Positions 53,362-61,048 of a DNA stretch of 64,000 nt are shown in pieces. Below the pieces are notes generated by a model that was not told the DNA's origin, made no database searches, and worked only from the letters and a program-made list of their open reading frames with translations. A program made the translations under genes and the position numbers. How positions within the stretch are numbered: the stretch's first letter is position 1; each line of letters opens with the position of its first letter. Origin of the DNA: Bacteroidetes bacterium UBA4414 (GTDB lineage Bacteria; Bacteroidota; Bacteroidia; Chitinophagales; Chitinophagaceae); contig DGQM01000014.1 in NCBI GenBank assembly GCA_002389765.1, positions 51,249 through 115,248 of the forward strand, written 5' to 3'.

Positions 53362-53835
53362 TTACTTGATTTCTTCTCCGCTTTGTGGGTCAATTAACTT
53401 TCTTACTGCCTTACCGGACTTTTTATAAGTGCCAGTAGCTACAACACCATGCCCAAAACCACAGCTAAAGTTGTAGTCACCGGCATTGTGCTCAACAAAA
53501 GCTTTGTTTCCTTTAAACCGTATTTGAATTTTGCAACTGCTATCGCATGTACATGTGCAGATTATATTGTCTGTATTGTATTCAACTGTATCGATGAGTA
53601 CTCCGGAGTTATAAGATGGGGCACCTTTGCAGGCATAAATTACTATCACATGTTTGTTCTTAGCTATTCGCTTTATCTGCAGACTTCCGGTGTATCCGTA
53701 AACCTCACCGTTCTTTTTCTGAGTTTTACTTACTAAATCATAATACCCTTCTATGTCTGTCTGTATCTGTGAGAAGCAGTCTCTAGTAGTCAGAAACGCA
53801 ACGAGGATGAGTATGTAGCACATTGTTTTCACCAT
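53362..53835 (-). CDS. Exported protein of unknown function with Cys-rich core
   Basis: A 157-residue protein with a hydrophobic N-terminus (MVKTMCYILILVAFLTT) and six further Cys in the mature part, including CTCTCDSSC. It ends GTYKKSGKAVRKLIDPQ. No recognised family. Start: ATG at 53835; the frame begins 5 codons upstream at a second ATG. It is AT-richer than the core genes. Confidence 0.65.
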   Translation of the reverse strand: MVKTMCYILILVAFLTTRDCFSQIQTDIEGYYDLVSKTQKKNGEVYGYTGSLQIKRIAKNKHVIVIYACKGAPSYNSGVLIDTVEYNTDNIICTCTCDSSCKIQIRFKGNKAFVEHNAGDYNFSCGFGHGVVATGTYKKSGKAVRKLIDPQSGEEIK

Positions 53836-54037
53836 TTTAAGGTACAACATTTGAAATAATAATTGTTTTTGTTGCTGCTCTTGCAGATACGTTTTGTTTT
53901 ATTTGTTATCCTATTGTCACATTCAAAGCTTTATGCACTATTGCCGATTAATATTTGTAGATTACAGATGTACGAAAAGATGTTTAAGCTACGTTAGTTA
54001 TTCATTCGATCTGCACTTAGCTTTTAAAACATCCTGC

Positions 54038-54790
54038 ATGGCAATTCTTTTGATGCTGGCTATACACTGGTATAGTTCGCTCTTTTTCCAGTCTGTATTT
54101 CATCATCGTTATGCAGCACATGGTGTGTTTACCATGTCTCGCTTTTGGGAAAAAATGTTCTTCATAGGTTCGTTTCTTACACAGGGCACATCATACATCA
54201 GTGCATCTGCATACGGTATTATGCACCGCCTGCACCATGCACATACAGATACCGAGCACGATCCGCATTCGCCTGCCAATTCGCACAATGTGTTTACCCT
54301 GATGTGGCAGACGCGCAACAACTACAGGGATATCTATACCAAAACTACAGACGTGCCCGAAAAGTATATGCAAAACCTGCCCGAGTGGGAAAAGTTTGAC
54401 CGTATAGCACATGGGTGGCAGGCAAAAGCTGTATGGGCTATCCTGTACATACTGCTATATACGCAGCTTGCCACACAATGGTGGATGTACCTGCTGCTAC
54501 CCGTAACGCTGACAATGGGCGCACTGCAAGGTGTGGCTGTCAACTGGTGGGCACACAGGTTTGGGTATGAAAACTATAAGATGAAGAACACATCTAAAAA
54601 CATACTACCGCTCGATTTCCTGTTTTGGGGAGAGGCGTACCATAACAACCACCACAAACACCCCAGCAAACCCGACAATGCCCACCGCTGGTACGAGTGG
54701 GATATGGGCTACAAAGCACTGGTGCTGCTGGAAAAACTGCGTATTGTGAAGATAAAACGCGCAGTGGTAAAACCTATCGTGTTACCGTAA
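54038..54790 (+). CDS. Membrane fatty acid desaturase (acyl-CoA or acyl-lipid Delta-9 type)
   Basis: A 250-residue di-iron membrane enzyme that introduces a double bond into an acyl chain. All three His boxes are present: HHRYAAH, HRLHHAHTD and HNNHHKH. The start is the ATG at 54038 (MAILLMLAIHWYSS); the frame is open to 53894 but the upstream part has no protein-like composition. The 3' end overlaps the convergent small gene at 54774 by 17 bases. Confidence 0.9.
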   Translation: MAILLMLAIHWYSSLFFQSVFHHRYAAHGVFTMSRFWEKMFFIGSFLTQGTSYISASAYGIMHRLHHAHTDTEHDPHSPANSHNVFTLMWQTRNNYRDIYTKTTDVPEKYMQNLPEWEKFDRIAHGWQAKAVWAILYILLYTQLATQWWMYLLLPVTLTMGALQGVAVNWWAHRFGYENYKMKNTSKNILPLDFLFWGEAYHNNHHKHPSKPDNAHRWYEWDMGYKALVLLEKLRIVKIKRAVVKPIVLP

Positions 54791-55016
54791 AGCCAAGCAA
54801 CGTCAGCTTTACATGCTCTGAGCTCGGCTTATCGAAGCTGATGAGGCGCATATCCTTCAGCTCTATAAGCATAGGGACAATCATCTGGCGCAGTTGGTTC
54901 AGTTCTTTGGCAATGCTATCTACCTGTACCGTAGGCCTCGGGTTGGCAGTACGACTGCTTATTTCCTTTATCTTCCTGTACACATCATTAGTCGTAATCA
55001 TAAACGGCGGTTTCAT
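54774..55016 (-). CDS. Small protein, possibly winged-helix
   Basis: An 80-residue cytoplasmic protein with charged helices (NDVYRKIKEISS, VDSIAKELNQLRQMIVPMLIELKDMRLI) and a short strand end (HVKLTLLGFTV), the order of a winged-helix domain. A second in-frame ATG at 55001 gives a shorter product. Function unknown. It converges with the desaturase with a 17-base overlap. Confidence 0.65.
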   Translation of the reverse strand: MKPPFMITTNDVYRKIKEISSRTANPRPTVQVDSIAKELNQLRQMIVPMLIELKDMRLISFDKPSSEHVKLTLLGFTVTR

Positions 55017-55111
55017 TGAAGGTACTGAAATAAAATGTCAATATCAGGTTTATTATTTTTCTGATAAAATTTAATATAATTTAATTATTGCATGTTTTAG
55101 CACCTTACAGG

Positions 55112-55172
55112 TGTTCCAAGTGTTCCATCTGTTCCGTTCCGAACAGTGGAACAGGTAGTGTTTTTGGAACAG
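55112..55172. repeat. Left element of repeat island 2: GTTCC/GGAAC repeat
   Basis: Within the gene-free stretch 55017-55380. About 60 bases with four GTTCC units followed by inverted GGAAC units. The order matches, reverse-complemented, unit B at 56919-56969 and partly unit A at 56793-56835. The rest of the 55017-55380 gap holds only AT-rich sequence and a short TTGGT/ACCAA palindrome near 55259. Confidence 0.8.
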
Positions 55173-55380
55173 TAAATACACACTTACAAAAGCAAAAGAT
55201 AAATAACAATTTTCCTGCTGCATTGGGAGGTGTTGGTAATCATAGACTTACATGCGGTTGGTAAACCAAACCCTTACCACTGGTACACCAAGGAGAGGAT
55301 AGAAGAGTATAGAACATAAAATAACAATACAGCAACAGTATAGGATTGGGTGTGTTGTTTGGTGTTGATGGTAAGTTGTT

Positions 55381-55860
55381 TTATGGATTAGGTTTATTCA
55401 ACTTGTTAATGAGTAATTGCATAACCTGTTTTGTGATGCGTATACATATCCACCCTGCAATACCACCTGCTGCAATTACAGATACACAAAAAGATGTTGT
55501 GGTAACAGCTGGTACATTAAATATATCAAGCACTAACAATAGTAAGAGTGCAGCTATAATCCCTGCTGTTATAAAACTAAGGTTCAGAAATGTATTGATG
55601 CCTTTGCCAACCGAGTTGTGATACCATCCTGCAAATACAGATAATGATAGTATGCCTGCACCAACAAAGAGCAACATAATACCTGCTATAAATAAAATGA
55701 TAAGCGTACCTGCAAGCACCATAAATACTAAAGCAAGTAGCGCTATCAGTATGATGAGAAAAAGCCCCGGGTCGTTATCAGCAACATCAGCTATACCCGC
55801 CGCAGCCATAGATAGCTGTGGTAGTAGCAATAGAATTAACATAGCAATATAACGCCTCAT
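55381..55860 (-). CDS. Multi-pass membrane protein in repeat island 2
   Basis: A 159-residue, highly hydrophobic protein with a signal-like start (MRRYIAMLILLLLPQLSMAAAG) and three to four more membrane segments. No family recognised. It lies inside the pair of inverted GTTCC repeats. Confidence 0.7.
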   Translation of the reverse strand: MRRYIAMLILLLLPQLSMAAAGIADVADNDPGLFLIILIALLALVFMVLAGTLIILFIAGIMLLFVGAGILSLSVFAGWYHNSVGKGINTFLNLSFITAGIIAALLLLLVLDIFNVPAVTTTSFCVSVIAAGGIAGWICIRITKQVMQLLINKLNKPNP

Positions 55861-55885
55861 AGAGATGTAATTTATTGAATATTGC

Positions 55886-55918
55886 TGTCATTCCGACGGC
55901 AGGAGGAATCTCCTGAGC
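55886..55918. repeat. REP-like CATTCCGAC repeat, copy 1
   Basis: TGTCATTCCGACGGCAGGAG and the following bases to 55918 (ending CTCCTGAGC). The same element recurs in inverted orientation at 57002-57036 and, more diverged, at 56871-56903. The CATTCCGAC...GGAGGAATC pattern is a dispersed intergenic repeat known from many Bacteroidota. Confidence 0.75.
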
Positions 55919-56010
55919 ATTAGTACTGTAGATGATGTACTATTACAAATCAGAAGATTTGCTGCCTGTAGCGATGTGGCCAGAAGAACAAGAATTGTGT
56001 TATGCAATTT

Positions 56011-56739
56011 TTATCTTATAATCTTCATTTTATTCGCGTCAACCCTAAAGCTTAAGTGTGTTACAAATGCGTCACCATTATCTTCTCCTACCTTTACTAT
56101 ATAGATATTCTTAGTAGTGTCATCTAATATAGGTAGTAATGTCATTTTTCTCTTGCCATTTGATAGGCTATCAATAGCATTGATTTCTTTTTTTACTGTA
56201 GCTTGTTGTTCAATCAGATTAAGCACTTTTGCCTCTGTATTATTTTCAGGATAGTCAATTGATAGTTCTTTTACTTGCTGATTATCTTTATAATACCCTG
56301 TAAAACGTAGTTTGCCATCATGATAGTAGCATGTGTCGGGACCCTGTCTAACGCCTGAGTCGGTAACACTGAATTGACACATGACTAATCCGTTACTAAA
56401 ATATTCGGCAACATATATTTCCTTATTTTCTCTTATATACATTATTGCTGTAATTGTTCCCTTAGGGTTTTCATAAACTCGATTTATTGTTCCTGCCTCT
56501 GTATTTACATATAAAGTTGCTTTTGGTGTTCTAAAATAAGTGGCTGTATCAGTAAATACAGTGTCTGATAAGCTATAAAGGGAATCAATTATGGATTTGG
56601 AATTAATAGTTTTTAAACTGAATATATACTTGTTATAATCGTTAATTATTTTTTGTTTCTCTTTGTTAATACCCTTTGTAGGTATATTGTTACAGCTTGT
56701 TAGTATAATTAAGTATAATAGGCTTAGTATTTTTTTCAT
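56011..56739 (-). CDS. AT-rich lipoprotein in repeat island 2
   Basis: A 242-residue lipoprotein (MKKILSLLYLIILTSCNN, lipobox LTSC). The mature protein has a segment DTCYYHDGKLRFTGYYKDNQ that resembles MORN/toxin-antitoxin-immunity-like YKDGxxxxxGYY repeats. Base composition is visibly AT-richer than its neighbours, which suggests recent gain. It shares island 2 with the membrane protein at 55381-55860. Confidence 0.75.
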   Translation of the reverse strand: MKKILSLLYLIILTSCNNIPTKGINKEKQKIINDYNKYIFSLKTINSKSIIDSLYSLSDTVFTDTATYFRTPKATLYVNTEAGTINRVYENPKGTITAIMYIRENKEIYVAEYFSNGLVMCQFSVTDSGVRQGPDTCYYHDGKLRFTGYYKDNQQVKELSIDYPENNTEAKVLNLIEQQATVKKEINAIDSLSNGKRKMTLLPILDDTTKNIYIVKVGEDNGDAFVTHLSFRVDANKMKIIR

Positions 56740-56792
56740 GAGTATAAATATACTTTGTTTGACTATGTGATTTTAAGTAAATAGAAATTTAC

Positions 56793-56835
56793 TGTTCCAC
56801 TGTTCCGAACGTTCCAAATGGAACACTTGGAACAC
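56793..56835. repeat. Right element A of repeat island 2
   Basis: TGTTCCACTGTTCCGAAC and following bases with the palindrome GTTCC-AAAT-GGAAC, ending in TTGGAACAC. It is inverted relative to 55112-55172. Confidence 0.75.
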
Positions 56836-56870
56836 CCCTGCGCGAGACCAGATTATTCCGCTACGCTACA

Positions 56871-56903
56871 TGAGAAAAGTCGCCTCGTTCCTCGCAATGA
56901 CGG
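56871..56903. repeat. REP-like repeat, copy 2 (diverged)
   Basis: TGAGAAAAGTCGCCTCGTTC to ...AATGACGG: on the minus strand it reads CCGTCATTGCGAGGAACGAG, the sister motif of copy 1. Same orientation as copy 3. Confidence 0.6.
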
Positions 56904-56918
56904 GGTAAATAATACAAC

Positions 56919-56969
56919 TGTTCCACTGTTCCGAACGGAACACTTGGAACAGATGGAACACTTGGAACA
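56919..56969. repeat. Right element B of repeat island 2
   Basis: TGTTCCACTGTTCCGAACGG and then three GGAAC units (to 56969). Its reverse complement matches 55112-55172 closely, apart from one extra GTTCC unit. The 390-base stretch 56740-57129 has no gene; it holds elements A and B, REP copies 2 and 3, and the purB promoter. Confidence 0.8.
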
Positions 56970-57001
56970 GCTGCGTGCAAATACTCAGGGGATTAGCTTC
57001 G

Positions 57002-57036
57002 CTGAGAAAAGTTCCTCCTTGCAGTCGGAATGACGG
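57002..57036. repeat. REP-like CATTCCGAC repeat, copy 3
   Basis: CTGAGAAAAGTTCCTCCTTG to ...GGAATGACGG. Reverse complement aligns with 55886-55918 (CATTCCGAC, GGAGGAA, CTCAG in the same order). Confidence 0.7.
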
Positions 57037-57116
57037 CATTGATGGGGCAATGACAGTGTTGACGAGGCTTTCTCGCATACTTTCTACTTTCTACTCCATA
57101 CTTACTACTAAGAGAT

Positions 57117-57124
57117 TATCTTTG
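57117..57124 (+). promoter_or_regulatory. Bacteroidota -7 box before purB
   Basis: TATCTTTG fits TAnnTTTG. Only five bases separate it from the purB ATG at 57130, so the message is expected to be leaderless. Confidence 0.6.
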
Positions 57125-57129
57125 CACCC

Positions 57130-58470
57130 ATGGAATTAACAGCATTGACGGCAATCAGTCCCGTAGATGGTCGCTACCGTAGTCAGGTGGCTCCGCTGGC
57201 GCCTTATTTCAGCGAGTTCGGCCTTATTCGTTATCGTGTACGTGTAGAGGTAGAGTATTTCCTCTTCCTGGCCGAGAAAAAGATTTTTAAGCTGCCTGCA
57301 AGTGTTAAGCCTGCCAAGCTGCGTGCCATATACGAGCATTTTACAGAAGACGATGCGCAGCAGATAAAATTGACAGAGCGCACTACCAATCATGATGTAA
57401 AAGCGGTAGAATACTTCCTGAAGGATAAACTGAAAGCACTGGGTGCGGGTGATGCGGTAGAGTGGGTACACTTTGGCCTCACCTCTCAAGACGTCAACAA
57501 TACAGCCCTGCCACTGCTGTGGAAGGAAGCGCTGGAGGAGCAATACCTGCCTGCATTGCAGAATACTATCCTCAGCCTCAAAAAAATGGCGAAGGACTGG
57601 AAGGGCATCCCAATGCTGGCACGTACACACGGGCAGCCTGCATCGCCTACCACACTGGGCAAGGAGTGGATGGTGTTTGTAGAGCGTCTGGAAGGACAAG
57701 TACTGCAACTGAGCCATGTGCCGTTTGCGGCTAAGTTTGGCGGTGCTACCGGCAATTTCAATGCACACAAAGTAACCTTCCCTAAAATGGACTGGGTGCG
57801 CTTTGGTAATGATTTTGTGAATAAGAAACTGGGCCTTGAGCGTATGCAATACACTACGCAGATAGAGCACTACGATAATATTGCTGCACAGTTTGATGCA
57901 CTGAAACGCATCAACACCATCCTGATAGATTTCTCGCGCGATGTGTGGAGCTACATCAGCATGGAGTACTTCAAGCAAAAAACGAAAGAAGGTGAAATCG
58001 GTTCTTCGGCTATGCCACACAAAGTGAACCCGATAGATTTTGAAAATGCTGAGGGCAACCTCGGTATTGCCAATGCCATCTACGAACACCTGAGTGCAAA
58101 GCTGCCCATCAGCCGTTTGCAACGCGACCTTACAGATAGCACTGTATTACGTAATGTAGGTGTACCAATGTCGCACGCGTTCCTGGCATTGCGCTCGCTC
58201 GATAAAGGCTTGGGCAAACTGTTGCTGAACAAAGATAAAATGGCTGCTGATTTGGATAATAACTGGGCGGTATGTGCAGAAGCTATCCAAACTATCCTGC
58301 GCAGAGAAAACTATCCGCAACCATACGAGGCACTGAAAGCGCTGACACGTGGCAAGGATGGCATCAACCAAAAGACACTCCACAAGTTTATAGACGGTCT
58401 GAAGATAAGCGCCACACTGAAGAAAGAACTGAAAGCTATTACACCACACAATTACGTGGGTATTTATTAA
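57130..58470 (+). CDS. purB: Adenylosuccinate lyase
   Basis: A 446-residue enzyme of the fumarase/aspartase superfamily that acts twice in purine biosynthesis, releasing fumarate from SAICAR and adenylosuccinate. The family signature is in the segment SSAMPHKVNPIDFENAEGN and the start LTALTAISPVDGRYRSQV is typical. The catalytic His region is in ARTHGQPASPTTLGKEW. It has its own promoter and is followed by a folded repeat (58488-58541). Confidence 0.97.
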   Translation: MELTALTAISPVDGRYRSQVAPLAPYFSEFGLIRYRVRVEVEYFLFLAEKKIFKLPASVKPAKLRAIYEHFTEDDAQQIKLTERTTNHDVKAVEYFLKDKLKALGAGDAVEWVHFGLTSQDVNNTALPLLWKEALEEQYLPALQNTILSLKKMAKDWKGIPMLARTHGQPASPTTLGKEWMVFVERLEGQVLQLSHVPFAAKFGGATGNFNAHKVTFPKMDWVRFGNDFVNKKLGLERMQYTTQIEHYDNIAAQFDALKRINTILIDFSRDVWSYISMEYFKQKTKEGEIGSSAMPHKVNPIDFENAEGNLGIANAIYEHLSAKLPISRLQRDLTDSTVLRNVGVPMSHAFLALRSLDKGLGKLLLNKDKMAADLDNNWAVCAEAIQTILRRENYPQPYEALKALTRGKDGINQKTLHKFIDGLKISATLKKELKAITPHNYVGIY

Positions 58471-58487
58471 TGTGATGATTTTATTCT

Positions 58488-58541
58488 AACCGCAAAGACG
58501 CTAAGTCGCTAAGGGCTTTGCGTCTTTGCGACTTAGCGGTT
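58488..58541. repeat. Intergenic CGCAAAGACGCTAAG repeat with two alternative hairpins
   Basis: AACCGC at 58488-58493 pairs with GCGGTT at 58536-58541, and CTAAGTCGC (58501-58509) pairs with GCGACTTAG (58528-58536). A competing 9-bp stem joins GCAAAGACG (58492-58500) to CGTCTTTGC (58521-58529). Elements built from GCAAAGACGC and CTAAG words are dispersed intergenic repeats in many genomes. It lies between purB and the methyltransferase gene and could act as a terminator or riboregulator. Confidence 0.7.
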
Positions 58542-58549
58542 GCAGCATT

Positions 58550-59917
58550 TTGAGCAAACTACCTGAAATATTATTACAGGACTTACAACAAGTAAAGGGT
58601 TTCGATAAAGAAGCCCTAATTGCTGCGCATCAGTTGCCTGCGGTTACATCTGTTCGGCTCAATCCTTACAAGGCTTCTGTTGCTTTTGCAGACAATGAAC
58701 AAGTGCCATGGTGTGCATCGGGTAGGTATCTGGCAGAGCGTCCTGTGTTTACGGTAGACCCTTTGTATCATGCAGGGGCATACTATGTGCAAGAGGCTTC
58801 TTCTATGTTTCTGCATCATGTACTTAGCAGTCATGTACAGGCTGGTAGTGGTTTGCGTGTGTTAGATTTGTGTGCTGCGCCCGGTGGCAAAAGTACATTG
58901 ATGGCTTCTTTTCTTGGTGAGAACGATTTGCTGGTATGTAACGAGGTTATCCGTACACGTGCTACGATACTGGAAGAGAACATGACCCGCTGGGGGTATA
59001 TGAATACATGGGTTGCCAGTAACGACCCTAAAGATATTGGCAAGCTGGAATCTTATTTTGATGTAGTGGTGATAGATGCGCCATGCAGTGGTTCGGGCTT
59101 GTTTCGTAAAGATGCACGTGCGCTGGATGAATGGAGTGAGGGTAATGTATTGTTGTGCAGCCAACGCCAGCAACGCATATTGGCAGATGTATGGCCATCG
59201 CTCAAGGAAGATGGTATTGTTATTTATGCTACCTGTAGCTACAGCCCGCAGGAAGATGAAGAGATACTGGATTGGCTTAGTGATAATTTTGAAGTAGCAG
59301 GATTGCCCGTAGCACTGAAAGAAGACTGGGGTGTGGTAGAAACTGTTTCAAAGAAGGGATTGCACGGCTACAGGTTCAGCCCCGATAAGGTAAAAGGCGA
59401 AGGCTTTTTTATTGCAGCCTTGCAAAAGAAAGATGCTACCCGCGAACCGAAGCCACTACGCTACAAAACACTGCAAGACAAAAAAGCACAAGAGCAAACA
59501 AAGCATCTGTTAGATACTGAATATCTATGCCTGCAATTAGATAAAGAAAACTATGTAGCCATCCACCCAAGCCACGAGGCAGATTATCACATACTGAAAC
59601 AATTTGTATATCTCCGCAAGACGGGTTTACAACTAGGTACACCAACTGCCAAAGAATGGCTGCCTGCTCACGACGTAGCACTGAGTATACACCGCACTGC
59701 CACCCTGCCAAAACTGGAACTGAATAAAGAGCAAGCGTTAAAGTTTCTTAAAAAAGAAGACTTCACCCTGCCGGAGGGTACACACAAAGGATGGATTTTG
59801 CTAACGTATAACGGGCTGGGACTCGGGTGGATAAAGGCACTCGGCAATCGTTTTAATAACTATCTGCCCAAGCACTGGCGCATCCGCATGGAAATCTCGG
59901 ATATGGATTGGGCATAA
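58550..59917 (+). CDS. RNA m5C methyltransferase, RsmB/RsmF (NOL1/NOP2/Sun) family
   Basis: A 455-residue methyltransferase likely modifying a cytosine of 16S rRNA. The SAM-binding motif is DLCAAPGGKSTL, and the two catalytic cysteines lie in DAPCSGSGLF and YATCSYSPQEDEE. A C-terminal extension of about 150 residues (about 305-455) fits the RsmF-like subgroup. TTG at 58550 gives the expected N-terminus (SKLPEILLQDLQ); the upstream TTG at 58526 lies inside the folded repeat. Confidence 0.9.
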   Translation: MSKLPEILLQDLQQVKGFDKEALIAAHQLPAVTSVRLNPYKASVAFADNEQVPWCASGRYLAERPVFTVDPLYHAGAYYVQEASSMFLHHVLSSHVQAGSGLRVLDLCAAPGGKSTLMASFLGENDLLVCNEVIRTRATILEENMTRWGYMNTWVASNDPKDIGKLESYFDVVVIDAPCSGSGLFRKDARALDEWSEGNVLLCSQRQQRILADVWPSLKEDGIVIYATCSYSPQEDEEILDWLSDNFEVAGLPVALKEDWGVVETVSKKGLHGYRFSPDKVKGEGFFIAALQKKDATREPKPLRYKTLQDKKAQEQTKHLLDTEYLCLQLDKENYVAIHPSHEADYHILKQFVYLRKTGLQLGTPTAKEWLPAHDVALSIHRTATLPKLELNKEQALKFLKKEDFTLPEGTHKGWILLTYNGLGLGWIKALGNRFNNYLPKHWRIRMEISDMDWA

Positions 59918-59954
59918 TTGTTGTATATTGAATTGCAACTAATTAGAGCCAAGT

Positions 59955-60983
59955 ATGCTTCGATTATTGATTACCGTTTTACTTTTTATTACTTCATATA
60001 TATCATTTGCCGCATCGGCAGATAGTTTGTTTGTTATCTCCAAAGGCGAAAAATGGGTGATAGGCCATACAGTAAAGCGTGGCGAAACCATATTCAGCAT
60101 CGCACGCCAATACCATGTACCACCTGCAAAGCTGGCCGACGAAAACGGACTTAATTATCAAAGTGGCCTACCGGTAGGTGTGCAACTATATGTGCCGTTA
60201 GAAACGTATAACAAAGCAACGGCATCAACACCATCCAACGGGTGGAAACCTGTGCATTATCGTGTAAGGCAGGGAGATAATTTGTACCGTATCAGTAAGA
60301 CAATCAACGAGCAGCAGCGTGTATTGCAAGACTGGAATAGCTTGCCCGATAACAGTGTAGAAGTAGGGCAGGCACTGGTTGTTGCAAGGGTTTTGTATGA
60401 TGAGCAAACTGCTAACTTTAATGGTTCTTCTGTCGGTAGTGTGCCTGATAAAAAACAACCAACGCAGCAAGCGCCTGTAGCTCAGCAAGAAGTAAAGAAA
60501 GTAATACCTGCCACTACAGGTACTGCAGCCAATGGGCAGAAGTACACGCTTGAAATGAAGGAGAAGCAGGAAAGGCAAAGCGATGGCAGCATGGCTACTG
60601 TATATACACGCGATACTGTATGGAACGACACATTGGGTATGTATGGTAAAGTGTACATGCAGCAAACAGCAGGTGAGCGCTATGTGATAGAAGAGAAAGG
60701 TTCTGCAGTGTTTTTTGAAACACCCAATAAAGTGAAAAGCCGCTATGGTAATGATGCTAAGAATACATTGATATATGCTTTCCATAATCTGGCAAAGCGT
60801 GGTACAATCATAAAAGTGTACAACCCGGGTACAGACAAATATGTGTTTGTAAAAGTGATGGGACCGTTGCCTGAAACAAAGCAATACTACAACAGCCTGA
60901 TAGGTATTGGTGATGATGCCAAAGAGATACTGGGCATTATTGAAGATAAAGCATGGGTAGAGCTGAAGTATAATTCCAAGTAG
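59955..60983 (+). CDS. Secreted LysM protein with RlpA-like C-terminal domain
   Basis: A 342-residue exported protein. Signal peptide: MLRLLITVLLFITSYISFAA. LysM 1 is HTVKRGETIFSIARQYHVPP (about 38-81) and LysM 2 is YRVRQGDNLYRISKTI (about 101-143). A Gln/Pro-rich linker leads to a double-psi beta-barrel-like C-terminus (about 240-342, VIEEKGSAVFFETPNKVKSR ... VFVKVMGPLP) similar to RlpA. It probably binds peptidoglycan; enzymatic activity is uncertain. Confidence 0.85.
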   Translation: MLRLLITVLLFITSYISFAASADSLFVISKGEKWVIGHTVKRGETIFSIARQYHVPPAKLADENGLNYQSGLPVGVQLYVPLETYNKATASTPSNGWKPVHYRVRQGDNLYRISKTINEQQRVLQDWNSLPDNSVEVGQALVVARVLYDEQTANFNGSSVGSVPDKKQPTQQAPVAQQEVKKVIPATTGTAANGQKYTLEMKEKQERQSDGSMATVYTRDTVWNDTLGMYGKVYMQQTAGERYVIEEKGSAVFFETPNKVKSRYGNDAKNTLIYAFHNLAKRGTIIKVYNPGTDKYVFVKVMGPLPETKQYYNSLIGIGDDAKEILGIIEDKAWVELKYNSK

Positions 60984-61048
60984 TTATTCACAGCTTCAGG
61001 AAAATTTATAGCCTTTATTTATCAGCTATTTCGTAGGTTGCCACCCTT

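Noticed and set aside
52795..53397. Rightward 200-codon open frame
   Set aside because: It overlaps the minus-strand Cys-rich protein (52891-53304), which has a hydrophobic N-terminus and a plausible Cys motif, while this frame has no domain or signal.
57136..58122. Leftward 328-codon open frame opposite purB
   Set aside because: Antisense shadow of purB; no recognisable protein features.
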